Part shown: one piece after another, positions 34,658 to 48,488 of the stretch | Layout of the letters: each line of letters opens with the position of its first letter | How positions within the stretch are numbered: position 1 is the stretch's first letter | From: Kondoa malvinella | Taxonomy: Eukaryota; Basidiomycota; Agaricostilbomycetes; Agaricostilbales; Kondoaceae | NCBI GenBank assembly: GCA_039545315.1 | Contig: BCIM01000001.1 | Coordinates: forward strand, 1,668,807 to 1,732,806 | Direction of reading: 5' to 3' | DNA length: 64,000 nt | Notes under the pieces: generated by a model | What the model was told of the DNA's origin: nothing | The model's database searches: none | Seen by the model: the letters and a program-made list of their open reading frames with translations, nothing else | Translations under genes and position numbers: made by a program

Positions 34658-36418
34658 TCAGTCATCTAACATCTCCTTGTCTTCTTCACCAGGCTTGTCC
34701 TCTGCTAATTCCCTCTGCGGACCGATGTAATGCAGCTGCGTCGGTATATGAATGACCGTAGAAGCTATCGGGACATTAGCCTCGAAAGTTGCAATGCATT
34801 GGAGGGACTCACCCCGACTGGACTTGCCAGTGGATTTAGACATTCCCGTGCTTCCAGATCCAGTCATGTTCGCTGTACCAGCCTTTCCTGAATCGGTTCT
34901 ACTCAAGATTGCGCGAGTCAAGAGTGTAATCGAGACGAAGAAGGAGAGGAAGGGGTAGATGCTGTAACGAATGCCGAGTACGAGACCTGTGGCGCCCACG
35001 TCGGCGACCTGGAGAAGGCATCAGACAACTGCTAGAGACAGAAAAGACAGACAAACAATTGCATCGTAGCGATAGGTCCATAGCGATACCACTATTGAGT
35101 ACGCTGCAGCTGCCAGAAGGACGAGGACCATCTCAACAGCACTGAGTTCCCATGAGCACACAACACCATGACAATATATCACACTTACATCAGATGATAT
35201 GAGTTACGAAGCCTTTGCATGTCGCGTGATCGCCGAGAAGAAGAGAATTGTAGCTCGTCCAAGCCTTTAATCTGGTCCCGCAAAGTAACTGCGTAGACGA
35301 TGCTGACGGGTACGAAGATCTACACTAGAGGTGAGATTGGATATGGTTTGAGAAACGGGACGCACCAGCACAACGGTAATCATCATTCCCAGATACGTCT
35401 GGTTTGCCATGCGGTTGTATTTCATGTAGGGTGTCCAGACGTCGAGTGCCGTTATAGCGTCCACCCAGCCAGCTGGTAACTGCTGAGTATTTTTCTGCAG
35501 CAGAAAGCCAGGGACTAACCATCAAATCTGAATTTTTGGCCTGGACGCCATGCTCTTGCAGAAACAGTGATCGCATCGGTGAGCATTCGTATTGCTCCCA
35601 TTCCTCTAGTGAAGTAGTAGCTCGAGATGGCATATGGAATGCCAATTGAGCAGATGACGATAAAGTATAGACAGCTACAGCCGGTACTTGGGTCAGCTCG
35701 ATAGAATCGGTAGAATGGCCAACTCACGCAAAGCCTATGTTAAACACCATTGCTGATCTAGCCGACCAACCGAGTAGCTTGTGTGCAGTCTGTCCGGAGC
35801 CAAGCAGAAGGAAGACACAGATTCCATGTAGCTCGGAGACAATAGCCATAATTGCTGTGAGATCTGTGAGTCCTTTGCTTTATTCGTTTCCACCTGTACT
35901 CACTCAATGGCCACTGAAAAGCGTTCAGCATCTGATACACGTCCACTCGCCCTATCCCCTTGTAGGCCAAAACCATGAAGGTATTGCTTGTAGCCGATAC
36001 GATAGCATAGGCGATAGAGATCAGGGAGAAGACATTCGTCGTGTTCGGCGTGAGTAGCGGCCCACCTTGAGATTCGGCGATCTTGAAGAACCAAAGCGAG
36101 GCATTCTTCCAGCGAATCAACAATGTGACAACGTAGCAGATGAATGAGATGAGTAGCAAGATGTTGTCAGTGTAGATGATGCCAAACCAGGCGTCGCTAA
36201 GCTGAGCAAGTCATGAGACCAAATACAGCGTATCTTCACACGTGTCGTGCTTACTTGAAAGTTCGCTCGCTCGTCTATGGCAGTACGACTGATGCCCAAT
36301 ATCAGCACAGAAGATGTAGTGTAGTGAGGCAGGAGACTGACAACCAGACATATGGGTTCTTGTCTGTGATCTTTCCTGCTTCCGATAGCAAATCTATGAC
36401 TAGTTCAGCAGCCAACAT
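34658..36418 (-). CDS. Seven-transmembrane protein of unknown family
   Basis: Ten exons (34658-34764, 34813-35008, 35057-35141, 35189-35319, 35366-35472, 35520-35674, 35728-35854, 35904-36201, 36255-36288, 36345-36418) sum to 438 codons. Seven hydrophobic helices are visible: NILLLISFICYVVTLLI; VFSLISIAYAIVS; IVSELHGICVFLLLG; CLYFIVICSIGIPYAIS; YLGMMITVVLIFVPVS; AVEMVLVLLAAAAYSIVVS; and YSIYPFLSFFVSITLLTRAIL. A short N-terminus and an acidic/Ser-rich C-terminal tail (about 70 residues) flank them. The topology would suit a receptor or a small transporter, but I recognise no family signature. It converges on TRL1, with 174 bp between stops. Confidence 0.75.
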
Positions 36419-37157
36419 GTTGCGACTGATTGTTGTCAGGACCGTCGTTGATCTTCAACGTGTGGCCAAGTCCAGAGCCAAGGCGACAGCTGAAAGACAG
36501 AAGGGAATAGAAGCAAAACACCGAGTGAACGGTCATACGATAGAAGATTCGCACGGATTAAGATGCCGCCGGAACTGAACAGAGTCACATGGAATCGTCT
36601 GATGATTCATGGGCTCGGACGTAGAGCACGCTAGAGCAGAAGAAGGTTCCGGGATGTAATGAAAGACCAGTTCGCGAGACATCTGCCTTGAGGTCTGAGA
36701 GCGAAACACAAGGGATGCTGGAGCTGAAAGGTGCTTGGAGAGTGGCCGGATGGGTCAGCCAGAATCTAAGGCCTTTGACGTCTGGCTGCCAAACATGGCG
36801 CAATTGGAGTGTTCAACATTCAGCGCTCAGCTGCGGCATCTGCAGCATCGAGTCAAACAAGTACTCTTTCCGACAGTCTGGCGAGCTTCGAAAGCACTAG
36901 AGCCAGTCTTACAGCTCTACAGCGTCAGCCAAGGCGGTTGCTCAGCATCAGGAACTCGACGTTGCGGTCAAGCGAATACCATCGAAATTCGCATCAAGCG
37001 ATATCGGCAGGTAAGGAATGCAGGGCCTTCACACACGCGCGACTGAGAGCCAAGTGAACTGAAGGTGCTATTAAATATACTGTACAAGTGAAAACATGTT
37101 ACAATCCATTCCTCAACACCCAATACTAAACTTTGTGTAATAGTCTGTTCACAATCT
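36419..37157. other. Spacer between the seven-TM gene and the histidine kinase 3' end
   Basis: 739 bp. A plus-strand frame (from an in-frame ATG near 36796 to about 37046) is rich in Ser, Gln and Arg and ends at a GTAAGG that could be a donor. I could not build a complete gene from it and leave it unassigned. Confidence 0.35.
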
Positions 37158-40100
37158 TCACTCTGGTATCGCCCCACGTAGTTGCTTTCGACCATATTGC
37201 CGCTGAAAGTCCAAGATTTGTTGGAATTGATATGGTTTCGTCTATCGGAGTATGTTAGCAAGATGTCTCCCATAGAAGAACAAAGGCACTGACCAGGCAC
37301 TTGTCCATCCCAGCGGCTATAGCAGCTTCTATCTGCTGATCTCGAGCGTTCCCTGTCACGCCGCAGACAGGTAGTCTTGGTCTGCTATGCCCGCTGGCAG
37401 CTTCCATCTCTCGCAGCTCTTTGATGGTTTCCATGCCGTCCTTTTGCGGCATCTCGACGTCAAGGAACACCGAAGAGAGGCCTGGGTTGGCAGCTATTAT
37501 AGCAAGCGCTTCCTGGACAAGGACGTCAGAACACACTCCTCGCAGTGGGTCATACATAATAAAGGCTTACAAAGCCATTTGCAGCAGTAGCAGTCCGAAA
37601 GCCCTTTTTCTCCAGTTGGCGCTTCAACAACTTACTACTTATTGCGTTGTCCTCTACCACAAGCACCAAAGGAGCTGTACTGCCTGTACTGGAACTGGTG
37701 CTTGCGCTATTGGCGGAAGACCGCCGCCGACTTGTGAGATTGCTGGGCAAGGGCGAAAGGGTTTTAGGCGATCGTTGTCGCCGTTCTAGAGCTTGCTGCC
37801 GCTTATACAGCTCCGCTTGAACATTTTCGGCATCGCCTGGAAGTACACTAATGTAGAAGGAGAATGTTGTACCTTCGCCCACTGTAGATGTCACGTTGAT
37901 CTCGCCATGCTGCAGTTGACATAGCTTCCGACATACTATGGGCAGGTATCAGCTGTCTTCCTGCTCGGATTCAGACAGACTGACGATATAACCCAAGACC
38001 TGATCCGAAGTTCTTTCTGCCACTGGTATTGAAACGTGTGAACAAGCTGTTGATGTCTTCCGGACTGGTAAAATGAAGGTATGAGATCAGTTCTCAAAGA
38101 GCAAGGTCTCGCGCACCTGATGCCAGGGCCATTGTCCTGAACATGTATGACCAACCAGATCAGACGATTATCAAGAGGCACTGGTGTCCTAGGGCCAAAG
38201 GTCGGCTTTTCCTTTTCGAGACTGACTCGTAAGAAGCAAGATCTTGGATGTCGACTGGCTTCCAAGAATCGCAGCGAATTAGAAAGGAGATTGACAATGA
38301 TTTGGTTTAGGCGAGTAGGATCAGCCTTGACGCATATATTGTCGCTAGCGGTTTCCCAGACAATGCTGAGGTTGATGTTTGACGCTCTTGCTTGAATTTC
38401 GAAGACAGACATTATGTTTTCGATTTCATAGGCGAGAGCCATGTCAATAGGCTTGATGGCGAGCAAGCCATCATGGAGCTTCGAGGTTGACAATATATCA
38501 CTGGCGATCACTGATTGATGCCTAGCGGCTAGCGAAATCGAATCTGCGACTTCCATGCATTCCTCGACTGTCGAAGGCTAAGCATTGGCATCTTACAAGA
38601 TCACGATGGGACTCACTCTCTGTTGCGCAATCGTTGAGCATACTCTGCATTTCCAGCGACTCCAATTCGTCTAGACTGTCGAGAAAGACATGCAGGCCTT
38701 GATTCATGCTTTGCAGATTCGTCAAGCAGGTATTCAGGAGCTGACCACCTTGCACGATACACGAAGTTGGACTGACATACTATCAGCTACCGTTTCTTTA
38801 GCTCATCGATGGCGCTCACTTCCTGATCTCATGCTGGACCACATCCACGAAAGCCTCTTGCTCCTTTCTCGCCCGAATAGCGACATCCGCTCGGTCCTTC
38901 TGCTCTTCTACCAGCCTCAATGAATGCCTCTGTACTTCCTTTGTGCGCTGTTGAACGAGAGACTCTAATCTTGCCAACGCTTTCTTGTCTGCTTCTTTCG
39001 ATCCAGCAGCCAGTAACGCACTATCGACCTTGCGCGCTACTGAGATGAGAAAGTCGTTATAGGGTGCTGAGCATGTGGTTCGCGGATTGAGAGCGACCAC
39101 GATGACGGAACAAGGTAAACCGCCAGTAAGGGACACGGCAACGACAGCGAAATTTCGTAACGGATCTGGCCAGCCCCTGCTTGTGTTGTATTTGGCGTGC
39201 TCTTCGTCAATGCGGACTTCTATCACTTGATTTGGAGTAGTGATGATCTGTTTGAAAGGAAACAAGCCATGCTCTTCCCTTTTCTTCATGTTCAACCAAA
39301 CTTCTGGTATCGCCAAAGAATGCTTGTCTGGCAACCCAGTAGTGCCCGATAGCTTGAGGTAGATCTCTTGCGGATCTTCTGGATTCTGTTCGACGCTATA
39401 CAGCATGACCACGGGTAAATCGAGGGGAAGTGATTCGGCTGCTGAAATAGTATGCTGCCAGACCTCAGATACGTTGTTGGCTGAGGTCGTGTTGCCTAAT
39501 TTGCGAAGCATTTCGTATCGCCTGTAGGCAAAGGCGTCTTCCGTCTTGTCTACGCAAAGATTGTGCATGCCAATGATTGCGCCATCGTCTCCAGGTATCG
39601 GCATAAAAGCCCAGTCAACGATAACTGCACCATTCATCAGCCGCCAGCCATTGCCATAAATCTCTCCTCACTTTCTCGCAGAACCGAGTCCTCGAGCGTG
39701 TCAACGCAAAAAGTCGTATCCCTCGTCAAGACCGTTCGACCTTCTTTGATGACCAGATTGCAGACTTTCGATACCGGTTCTGCGACTTCTGCCCATATTT
39801 CGGTAAAGCTCTTGCCCATTGCCCAAGTTGACTTTTTGCCCAAGATGGTGCGGTAAGCTTTATTGTGCACCATTACTGCCCCAGAGCAGTCTGTAGCTCC
39901 AGGTGGGAGGAGCCACTATTATTCAGAGACTCAGCTTCGAACAATACAGCTTTAGGCTTAGACTGACGACTGCGGCTGGCCATTCCAGCGATAAGCAGTG
40001 ATAGATTGCATTCCGTTTCGCGGGGTGCCATGATTCTAAAAGACCAAGCGCAGTCGCCGACCAATCTACGGACAAGAACTTCTCTGCTTCAGGTACTTAT

Positions 40101-40487
40101 ACAGAACCTTGTCAATTCCTGATCCAAGCCATGTGTGAAGCCGAAATTACCTTTATACCGATTCAGCAGACATTTCGCAGAGACCAATTTCGAGCGACAA
40201 AGGACAAAGAAATCCGACAGCTCTGCAGTAACTTTCCAAGTGCCTTGACTCAATTCTACAACGGTCCCAATTTTCGGTCGGTCATGCGAAAGCGCTGACC
40301 GAACATCATAGAGATCGGTCAAGGACAAGTTGATTTCAGAGTCTTGTGAAGCTTTGTTTTGCCAGACGTTGATGGAATGCAAGAGGGCTTCTTGGGTGCA
40401 TAGGACTTCTCGAGCAATCAGGATATAGCACTCTTCTAAGCGGTCGAGATAGTCGATTAAAGCGACACTTGAGGCGCTGGCGCTCAT
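37158..40487 (-). CDS. Hybrid histidine kinase
   Basis: Ten exons (37158-37241, 37294-37512, 37571-37935, 37985-38064, 38117-38567, 38617-38771, 38820-39624, 39672-39890, 39964-40083, 40151-40487) give 944 residues. The N-terminus has the motif DWSATALGLLESW, usual before a PAS-type sensor in fungal hybrid kinases, then AVMVHNKAYRTILGKK. A coiled coil leads into the phospho-acceptor VVQHEIRNP (His about 489). The ATPase has the N box NQIIVNLLSNSLRF, then VQDNGPGI and GSGLGLYL. The receiver has VLVVEDN, the phospho-Asp in VFLDVEMPQKDG (about 862) and a C-terminal TKPY. No HAMP repeats or membrane helices are seen, so it is probably cytosolic. It would feed a HOG-type phosphorelay. The first exon could be mistaken for a separate 132-codon gene; an intron at 40084-40150 joins it. 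Confidence 0.87.
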
Positions 40488-40686
40488 GAGAGCAGCGCAC
40501 CAAACAGGGTATTTTACAAGTCTAGGTATCTACGCATGGGCTGGTCGTTCCGAGTAGTCTACATCGTTTAGGTTTCGAGATTGCAAGAGGTGCCTATAGC
40601 GTAAGCAGCATTGTTTGTTTACAGACCGAAAGTCAGCGAAAAGGGTCAGGTTACAATAGCCTTTATACAGAGTAGTACATCTTCCA

Positions 40687-41874
40687 TCAAGCCCTCGCTC
40701 GTTTCAAAGCAGGCCCATAACGTTCTCTCGATTCACCCATCTCGCGCCTGCGCTTCCTCTCCTGATCTTCCTTCATCAGCTGCTCAACAGCCGTAAGCGA
40801 ATGCTGAGTCGGCTTCTTTTCCGCTGCTGGTGCTTTAGGTGCTTTGAGTGGATTGGCTTTGAGAGGATTGGCCTTCTTGAAAGCGTTCAATTTGATCGGA
40901 GCTGGTGCGACGGTTGGAGCAGGAAGAGCAGAGGTCGATGCGACTGGCTCAGCTGATGCTTCGACAGGCTGTGGTGTTTCAACTTCGGTAGGTGGAGAAG
41001 CAGGTTTGGATGGAAGAGGAGGAGAGTCCTTCTTGATGCTTCCGATAGAAATGCTGATTGGAGCTCCAATAGAAATGCTGATTGGACCAGTCGGTTTCCT
41101 TTCCTCGCTACCGGACTTGTTCTCCTCCTCTGAACCGCTCTTCTCCTGAGTCTTTGCAGCCTTCTCCTCTTCCAAGATCCTCGCACGCTCAATCTGTTCC
41201 GCAATATGCTTTCGCTGCCTTTGCTCGTCATCCACATCTGCCCGTTCCTTGACCTGGTTGGAAGCTTGTTTCGACAAAGCTTGAGGCGAATTGTCAATCC
41301 AAGAAACAAAGAAGCCCTTTTCAGTCTCATCTACGTGCACGATACCAGCTCGTCCGAGGTGTTTGATGAATTCAGTCAATGAGACCCAGCGGGTAGACTA
41401 GACAGGAATCAGCCAGGTAACGGAAGTAAGGAAGAGTAGCTCACATTCATATGCAAATGGTCCTTGTCCTGAATGTACTCTTGATAGACTTGATTTGCGC
41501 GAACACGCTTGGTGCCCCATCTGCTCGCCGAAGTCAGTGTCTCGTGAATGACTAACGCTTATGGGACTCACCGCCTCGACAGCAAGATGAGAAACTCTCT
41601 CTGGAAACTACTGCTATAGTCACTAATGTGCTTGCCCGCACTCTCGCCGACGACCAGCATTTGCCTAAGATGCGATTCCGACATCTACAAGCACCGTGTC
41701 AGCCCTTTAGACTTCAGGACAAGAGAGACGCAGACGAACCATGTGGCATTTGAAGCCGTTGTCATCTCGACACTGCTTCTCGCATACTTGACAGTACCAT
41801 TTAAGCTTTTGTAAGCCTTTCGACTTCATTTTGTTGGCCAAATGTTTGGCTGAACCCTTTTCAGCTTTCGGCAT
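40687..41874 (-). CDS. KIN17: KIN17 DNA/RNA-binding protein
   Basis: Four exons (40687-41397, 41445-41520, 41572-41684, 41740-41874) encode 344 residues. The N-terminal C2H2-type finger LKWYCQVCEKQCRDDNGFKCH is followed by SESHLRQM, then the winged-helix-like core (KRVRANQVYQEYIQDKDHLHMN, TRWVSLTEFIKHLGRAG, GFFVSWIDNSP). This is diagnostic for Kin17, a nuclear protein that associates with DNA-repair, replication and spliceosomal complexes. The C-terminal part differs from metazoan proteins: it is low-complexity with two small internal duplications (PISISIG twice, KANPL twice). It ends in a basic ERYGPALKRARA. Confidence 0.9.
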
Positions 41875-43284
41875 CTTGTTCTAATGTGTCTCGTTGTTGT
41901 TGTAAAAGGGCCTAGCTGAGGATTGAGTTGGTGGACGAGAGACAAGCCAGAATTCGACTTCGCGCGCAGGTTGGTTAGCATTTGCCACTTTGCTGTCTAT
42001 CTTGTACAAGATGCTCCAGATCTGGTCGTATTGGACTGCTGCGCACGACGCTCAGACTCGCAAAGTAATCAATTGGCACTTCTTTCACGTCGAGGTCCCC
42101 AACTTGGGCAAGTGACCAAAGTCCTTCATGATCCAGCCAATAACCGTGACATGCATAGGTCAAGCACCTCTCAAACCAAATCAAGCACGAAGCATATGCA
42201 AGGTCTAACCAAAAATGCCAATGGACACTATCAAGGCAAGCGCTTGTAGTCCTACTGAAGCATTTGAACACGGTCGAATGTTGCCATGTTATCCCTGCCC
42301 GAGACCTCCTCGAGTCTGAAATACCATCGTCTGCACTGCATGTCCAGTGAAACAAGATGACAACTTGGCTTTGTGCCTTTGGCGTTCCATCCCGAGCTCA
42401 ATGAACTGGCGCACGAGCTTGCTTTTACCTGAGACCTGCACATCAGCCTTACAAACACTTCATTCCACAAGCTCAAGGACGATATGCATCTTGGTTTCTA
42501 TCCCGCGCTCGAGTTGTTCAAAGACTTCATATGCATCGAGGTAGCTCAGTTGGCAACACCGAGGAGCGGCTATTTCTACCACGAATCTTGTCCCTTCGCC
42601 GCTTAGATTGTTGCAATCGCATTGTACTCTCTCTTGCTCAAACCAGTTCGTTCACGTTTTCTTGGGCTGTCAAGCTGGTCTGCCGATGACCACAACGGAC
42701 ATACTGATCAACCTTTTCGCATAACCAGACCTATGCTTGACCTCATACTATCGATCTGCCAGCGTTCCCGAGTGTTAAGCTGCTCATCCATCCCAATATC
42801 GCAGCTGAGCACTTCCCAGCTTACATGGCTTGTTGGCCTCTTCTACCCTGTACACCTGCGCAATCGGACGTCCTTCTTGATAGCCTGAATTCCTCCTTTA
42901 TTGATAACTATTGCTGCAGAACATTGTATCTCTGCTGGCTTGCCAATACTTTGGCTGGCTACGCGTTTCAATTGCACGGCATTGAAACGAACGACGAGTC
43001 AAACGGTCTGAACAGTAGGCATAATAGTCTGGGGCGCAGCGCAGCGAAGATGGGGCATGGCCGTCTCTTGTCGGTGCCGTGAGGGTTCCATGTGTTTCAC
43101 CATGCGCTCATGAAAACCGCGGCTTGCCGTTTGCTTGGGCATAATGTTAGACTCGAGTTTTGTACCGTAACAGCATCAGCGACTGACTACTAGCTCAGGA
43201 GTTCTCAATACGCGTCTTATCCACCTCGCCGCCAGACGATTTCCGTATCCCCTTGCGCATTCCAACCTCTGTGTCACCAGCGAA
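41875..43284. other. 1.4-kb spacer upstream of pyruvate decarboxylase
   Basis: The longest gap without a sure gene. It must contain the divergent promoters of KIN17 and pyruvate decarboxylase. On the minus strand an open stretch at 42460-42651 (63 codons, no ATG) reads like protein (RFVVEIAAPRC, then YLDAYEVFEQLERGI) and could be a last exon. I found no upstream exon that joins it cleanly. Confidence 0.4.
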
Positions 43285-45773
<2,489 letters not shown>

Positions 45774-46843
45774 TTTGCGTCTGAGCAGACCGACCACCTT
45801 TGTAAATCCGTGCAATCTCTGTCCATCGGTTGATACCCAGATCGGGAGTCAATACCAATGCTATTCTGCATTGCGTCGTGCGAGTAGCATACCGCCAGCA
45901 ATGTGTTCCTTGCCTCTGCATTCGAATCACCTTGTCTCTTGTTAGGTTCATCATCTCAATACCTTCGATCTATCACATGACCGGTCGTACTCATTATGCC
46001 TGTTCGAGGGCTCATTCTTGCCTCTACCCCGCTTGGGGACAAACGCTTGTCTGCTCCTTTCAACGACATGCTGCGAGTTATAACTCTCAGCAAAACTATT
46101 TCACGATAGTCTTTTTTCTGTCTATGCTATAGCGACTGTCTTCGCTGGCCCACGAAGCGGTCTCGATCTCTCAGGAAACGTCTGTGACTCCCGCTCCCTC
46201 ATCTACTCCGTAACAAGTCGTTTGTTCTCGTCCATCTAAACCAGTCCATGCTCTTAGCTAGTTTCCTATGTCGCAATTAAGTCATTGCCTATCTTTGGTT
46301 CGCCGTCATACAAACGTCTCTTCTCATTGCTTGTCGTGCTTCGTCATGCTGTCGTAGGCAGGTGCATCGGCTGGTCCCCGCTCAAAAGGTTATTTGGTTG
46401 GTGCCAAAAAAATGATCGGTTTCGCCTGATCGACCACTGCAGGAACGTCAAATCGCTCCGCCTCAATCTCCTAGAAGTGCAAAGAAACAAAGGCTTGGAG
46501 CTGATGTATGAAGTCGAGGTCTTGCCGCTCAACGTTCATCTCGTCCCTCGCGTCAAGTTGTATCTGCTGGTCAACAATCAACCAGAGCTATGGCTGTTGA
46601 TGAAGCGGGATCTGACTCTGATTCAGACTTCGTTGCATGAGGATTTGGTCTTTATTGCATGAGGATGATGGGGTTGCTAGCTGATGGGCGTAGAANTTGT
46701 AGGAAACATCTGCTCTGATCTATGTATTAACAGACTTGAATCCGCCAATGGAAGATTTACTCTGCTGCTGCTGCTGTGACAGCGTATGGATCCGCCTCGG
46801 TTATTTGGAGAGCAAAAAAGTGAGTGGGCAGAAAGCNCAAAGC
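45774..46843. other. Spacer downstream of pyruvate decarboxylase
   Basis: About 1.07 kb. A plus-strand frame ending at 46662 lacks an ATG except for a short C-terminal piece (from LMYEVEVLPLNVHLVPRVK), so I do not call it. The sequence contains ambiguous bases from 46694 on. Confidence 0.4.
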
Positions 46844-46851
46844 AAAAAAAA
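46844..46851 (-). terminator. RNA polymerase III terminator (T8)
   Basis: On the minus strand eight consecutive T lie 14 nt after the tRNA-Asp 3' end. This is the standard polymerase III stop signal and supports transcription of the tRNA gene. Confidence 0.75.
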
Positions 46852-46865
46852 CCCAGAACGGAAGA

Positions 46866-47000
46866 CTCTCTGGCCGGGAATTGAACTGTCATGANCGTTT
46901 TTGAGTTGGGAACAAATGATGATCGGAATATTACATACCCCGGGTCGCCCGCGCTTCATTGAATGACAAGCGGGTATACTAGCCACTATACTACCAAAGA
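46866..47000 (-). tRNA. tRNA-Asp(GTC) with a 37/38 intron and a 53-nt insertion in the T arm
   Basis: Reading the minus strand from 47000: acceptor TCTTTGG pairs with CCAGAGA; the discriminator is G (46866), the Asp identity base. The D arm is GTAT-AGTGGCTA-GTAT. The anticodon stem CCCGC/GCGGG closes the loop TTGTCA-C with anticodon GTC (46965-46967). A 10-nt intron (TTCAATGAAG, 46954-46963) sits at the standard 37/38 place. The T stem CCGGG (46939-46943) and its partner CCCGG (46874-46878) pair fully, with loop TTCAATT. Between base 53 and 54 lies a 53-nt insertion (46886-46938) starting GTATGT and ending GACAG. Without both inserts the molecule is a perfect 72-nt tRNA. The insertion splits the internal B box. 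A T8 terminator follows. One N falls inside the insertion. Confidence 0.85.
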
Positions 47001-47659
47001 TGGGATCAACTTTTGATTGATATATGCCGACTCACCCAAACTGATTTGTCCAACATATCGGTTTTTTGTAAGAAAAAGAATCGAAAACACCAAAAACCTC
47101 AGCGAAGTTGCAAGCTGGGCACAACCCCAGTCAGAGTCATGCTACCTCGTCAGCGCCGCCTGCGGCTAGGTACTGCAAAGTATACGGATGCTGTAGAATC
47201 GGTTGTGATTGGGCCGGGGCGGGATTCTGATCTTGTACCGAAGCACCTCGCTATATGCTTGGAGCGATGCCAATCGAGAATATCGTTCATTCATTCATTC
47301 GGTGTCTAGAAGAGCCCAGCTAGAAGGGCTGTACAGCTGCAATTGGCAAGCATCAATGCACTTTGACTCGTAACCCACGAGTCAGATAAAAAGTTCTGCT
47401 TCTTCCTTCACGACCACGATCAGATAACACGTATACCTCGAATATCTATACCACTCCATCTGGGCTTATACCCTGCATATACTACATACAATTGCAAGAA
47501 CTCTGCTTGCCATGAAGCGTGAACAGATGATTCTGGACGATGCTCCAGCACAGAGGCATATCTCGTGGATTGGACTAGTATGCAATGACTGTATGTAAGC
47601 TAGCATGACCTCAAGACTAAAGTGTGCTTCCTGACACCCTACACAGGCTGAAAGCGTGC

Positions 47660-48240
47660 CAACATGTTGAAGATTATTCAACACGTTGACCAAAGTTCAA
47701 TACTGCTCCTTGGCTGGTCGCTCTGATGAACAAAAGCTCTCAAAGGCGTCAAGCGCACTGATGCTCTCGGTGTCAAGTCACATCTGAACGTCGAGTACCT
47801 GTAAAGAAGGTCGCTAAAAGCAATCTTGTCAAAGCTGATACTACATGCGCTCTCGTTGGACCTGAAGAGGAGGCTGAGCAGCATGATGAGATCAAGGTGT
47901 GCATGTCTTGAAGAGATTCAGGTGCTTTCGCTGTTCTTATTCTTGGACATTGCTCATCTGTACATTCAGCTACAAACTGCCTGATCCGCAATACATGGCT
48001 CGCCAGATCGATTTGACAAGGCGGATGACATTGTGCGACTGGCTCGTTGATGTTCATAGGCTTGNTTCTGTCCATTTTCTATCGCATCTAGGCTGACTTG
48101 TCTTTGCAGCAAATTCCGCTCCTTTCCTGAAGCCATCTTCCTCGCCATCAGCATCATTGACCGCTTCCTCTCTATACGCACTGTATCCTTCCAGCTTGGT
48201 GGTATCACTGCACTTTCCATTGCTGCAAAGTACAGACTGG
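47660..48240 (+). pseudogene. Decayed partial copy of the B-type cyclin gene
   Basis: This plus-strand stretch resembles exons 4 to 6 of the cyclin at 51087-52956. Shared landmarks include the nucleotide run AAGCTCTCAAAGGCGTCAAG and the protein traces VKADT...ALV-PEEE, then DPQYMARQIDLT, CDWLVDVH, and finally IIDRFLSIRTVSFQLGG. The intron between the last two is still recognisable but now starts with GC instead of GT and ends TTTGCAG. Retention of the intron shows a DNA-level duplication, not a retrocopy. The frame is broken several times, the 5' end (start, first exons) and the whole C-terminal half are missing, and a stop lies soon after the homology ends. It cannot make a cyclin. An ambiguous base occurs at 48065. 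Confidence 0.8.
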
Positions 48241-48488
48241 TACTGTGCGCATCAATGGATGTCGGGTCGCAGAGTGAATGGGCTAGGCGGGAAAAGATCA
48301 GGATAATGTGAGATAAAGGCGCTATGAAGCTAGTGCATTGTGCAAAGGTCGATCACATTGAACCGAGTTCTTTCCCATCACACCTCTAACCCTTTTGCAC
48401 CTCAAGCTCTTGCTAGCATGCAACGACAAAGCAAATNTGTAAANCATCCCACTCTCTCTCTCTTGCTCCTTCTCCTCTCCCTCCCTAT

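Noticed and set aside
36735..37057. Overlapping plus-strand frames between the seven-TM gene and the kinase
   Set aside because: None yields a complete start-to-stop model; the Ser/Gln-rich reading may be coincidence.
40089..40487. Separate 132-codon gene upstream of the histidine kinase
   Set aside because: A GTAATT...GCAG intron at 40084-40150 joins it in frame to the kinase motif DWSATALG, which otherwise lacks an N-terminus.
42540..42600. TAGCTCAGTTGG, a perfect tRNA A box, on the plus strand
   Set aside because: No T arm of the GTTCGA type follows at the right distance, the D loop would be far too long, and no acceptor stem pairs.
46285..46662. Plus-strand frame of 125 codons after pyruvate decarboxylase
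   Set aside because: It opens at TTG, the first ATG is late, and I find no exon to complete it.
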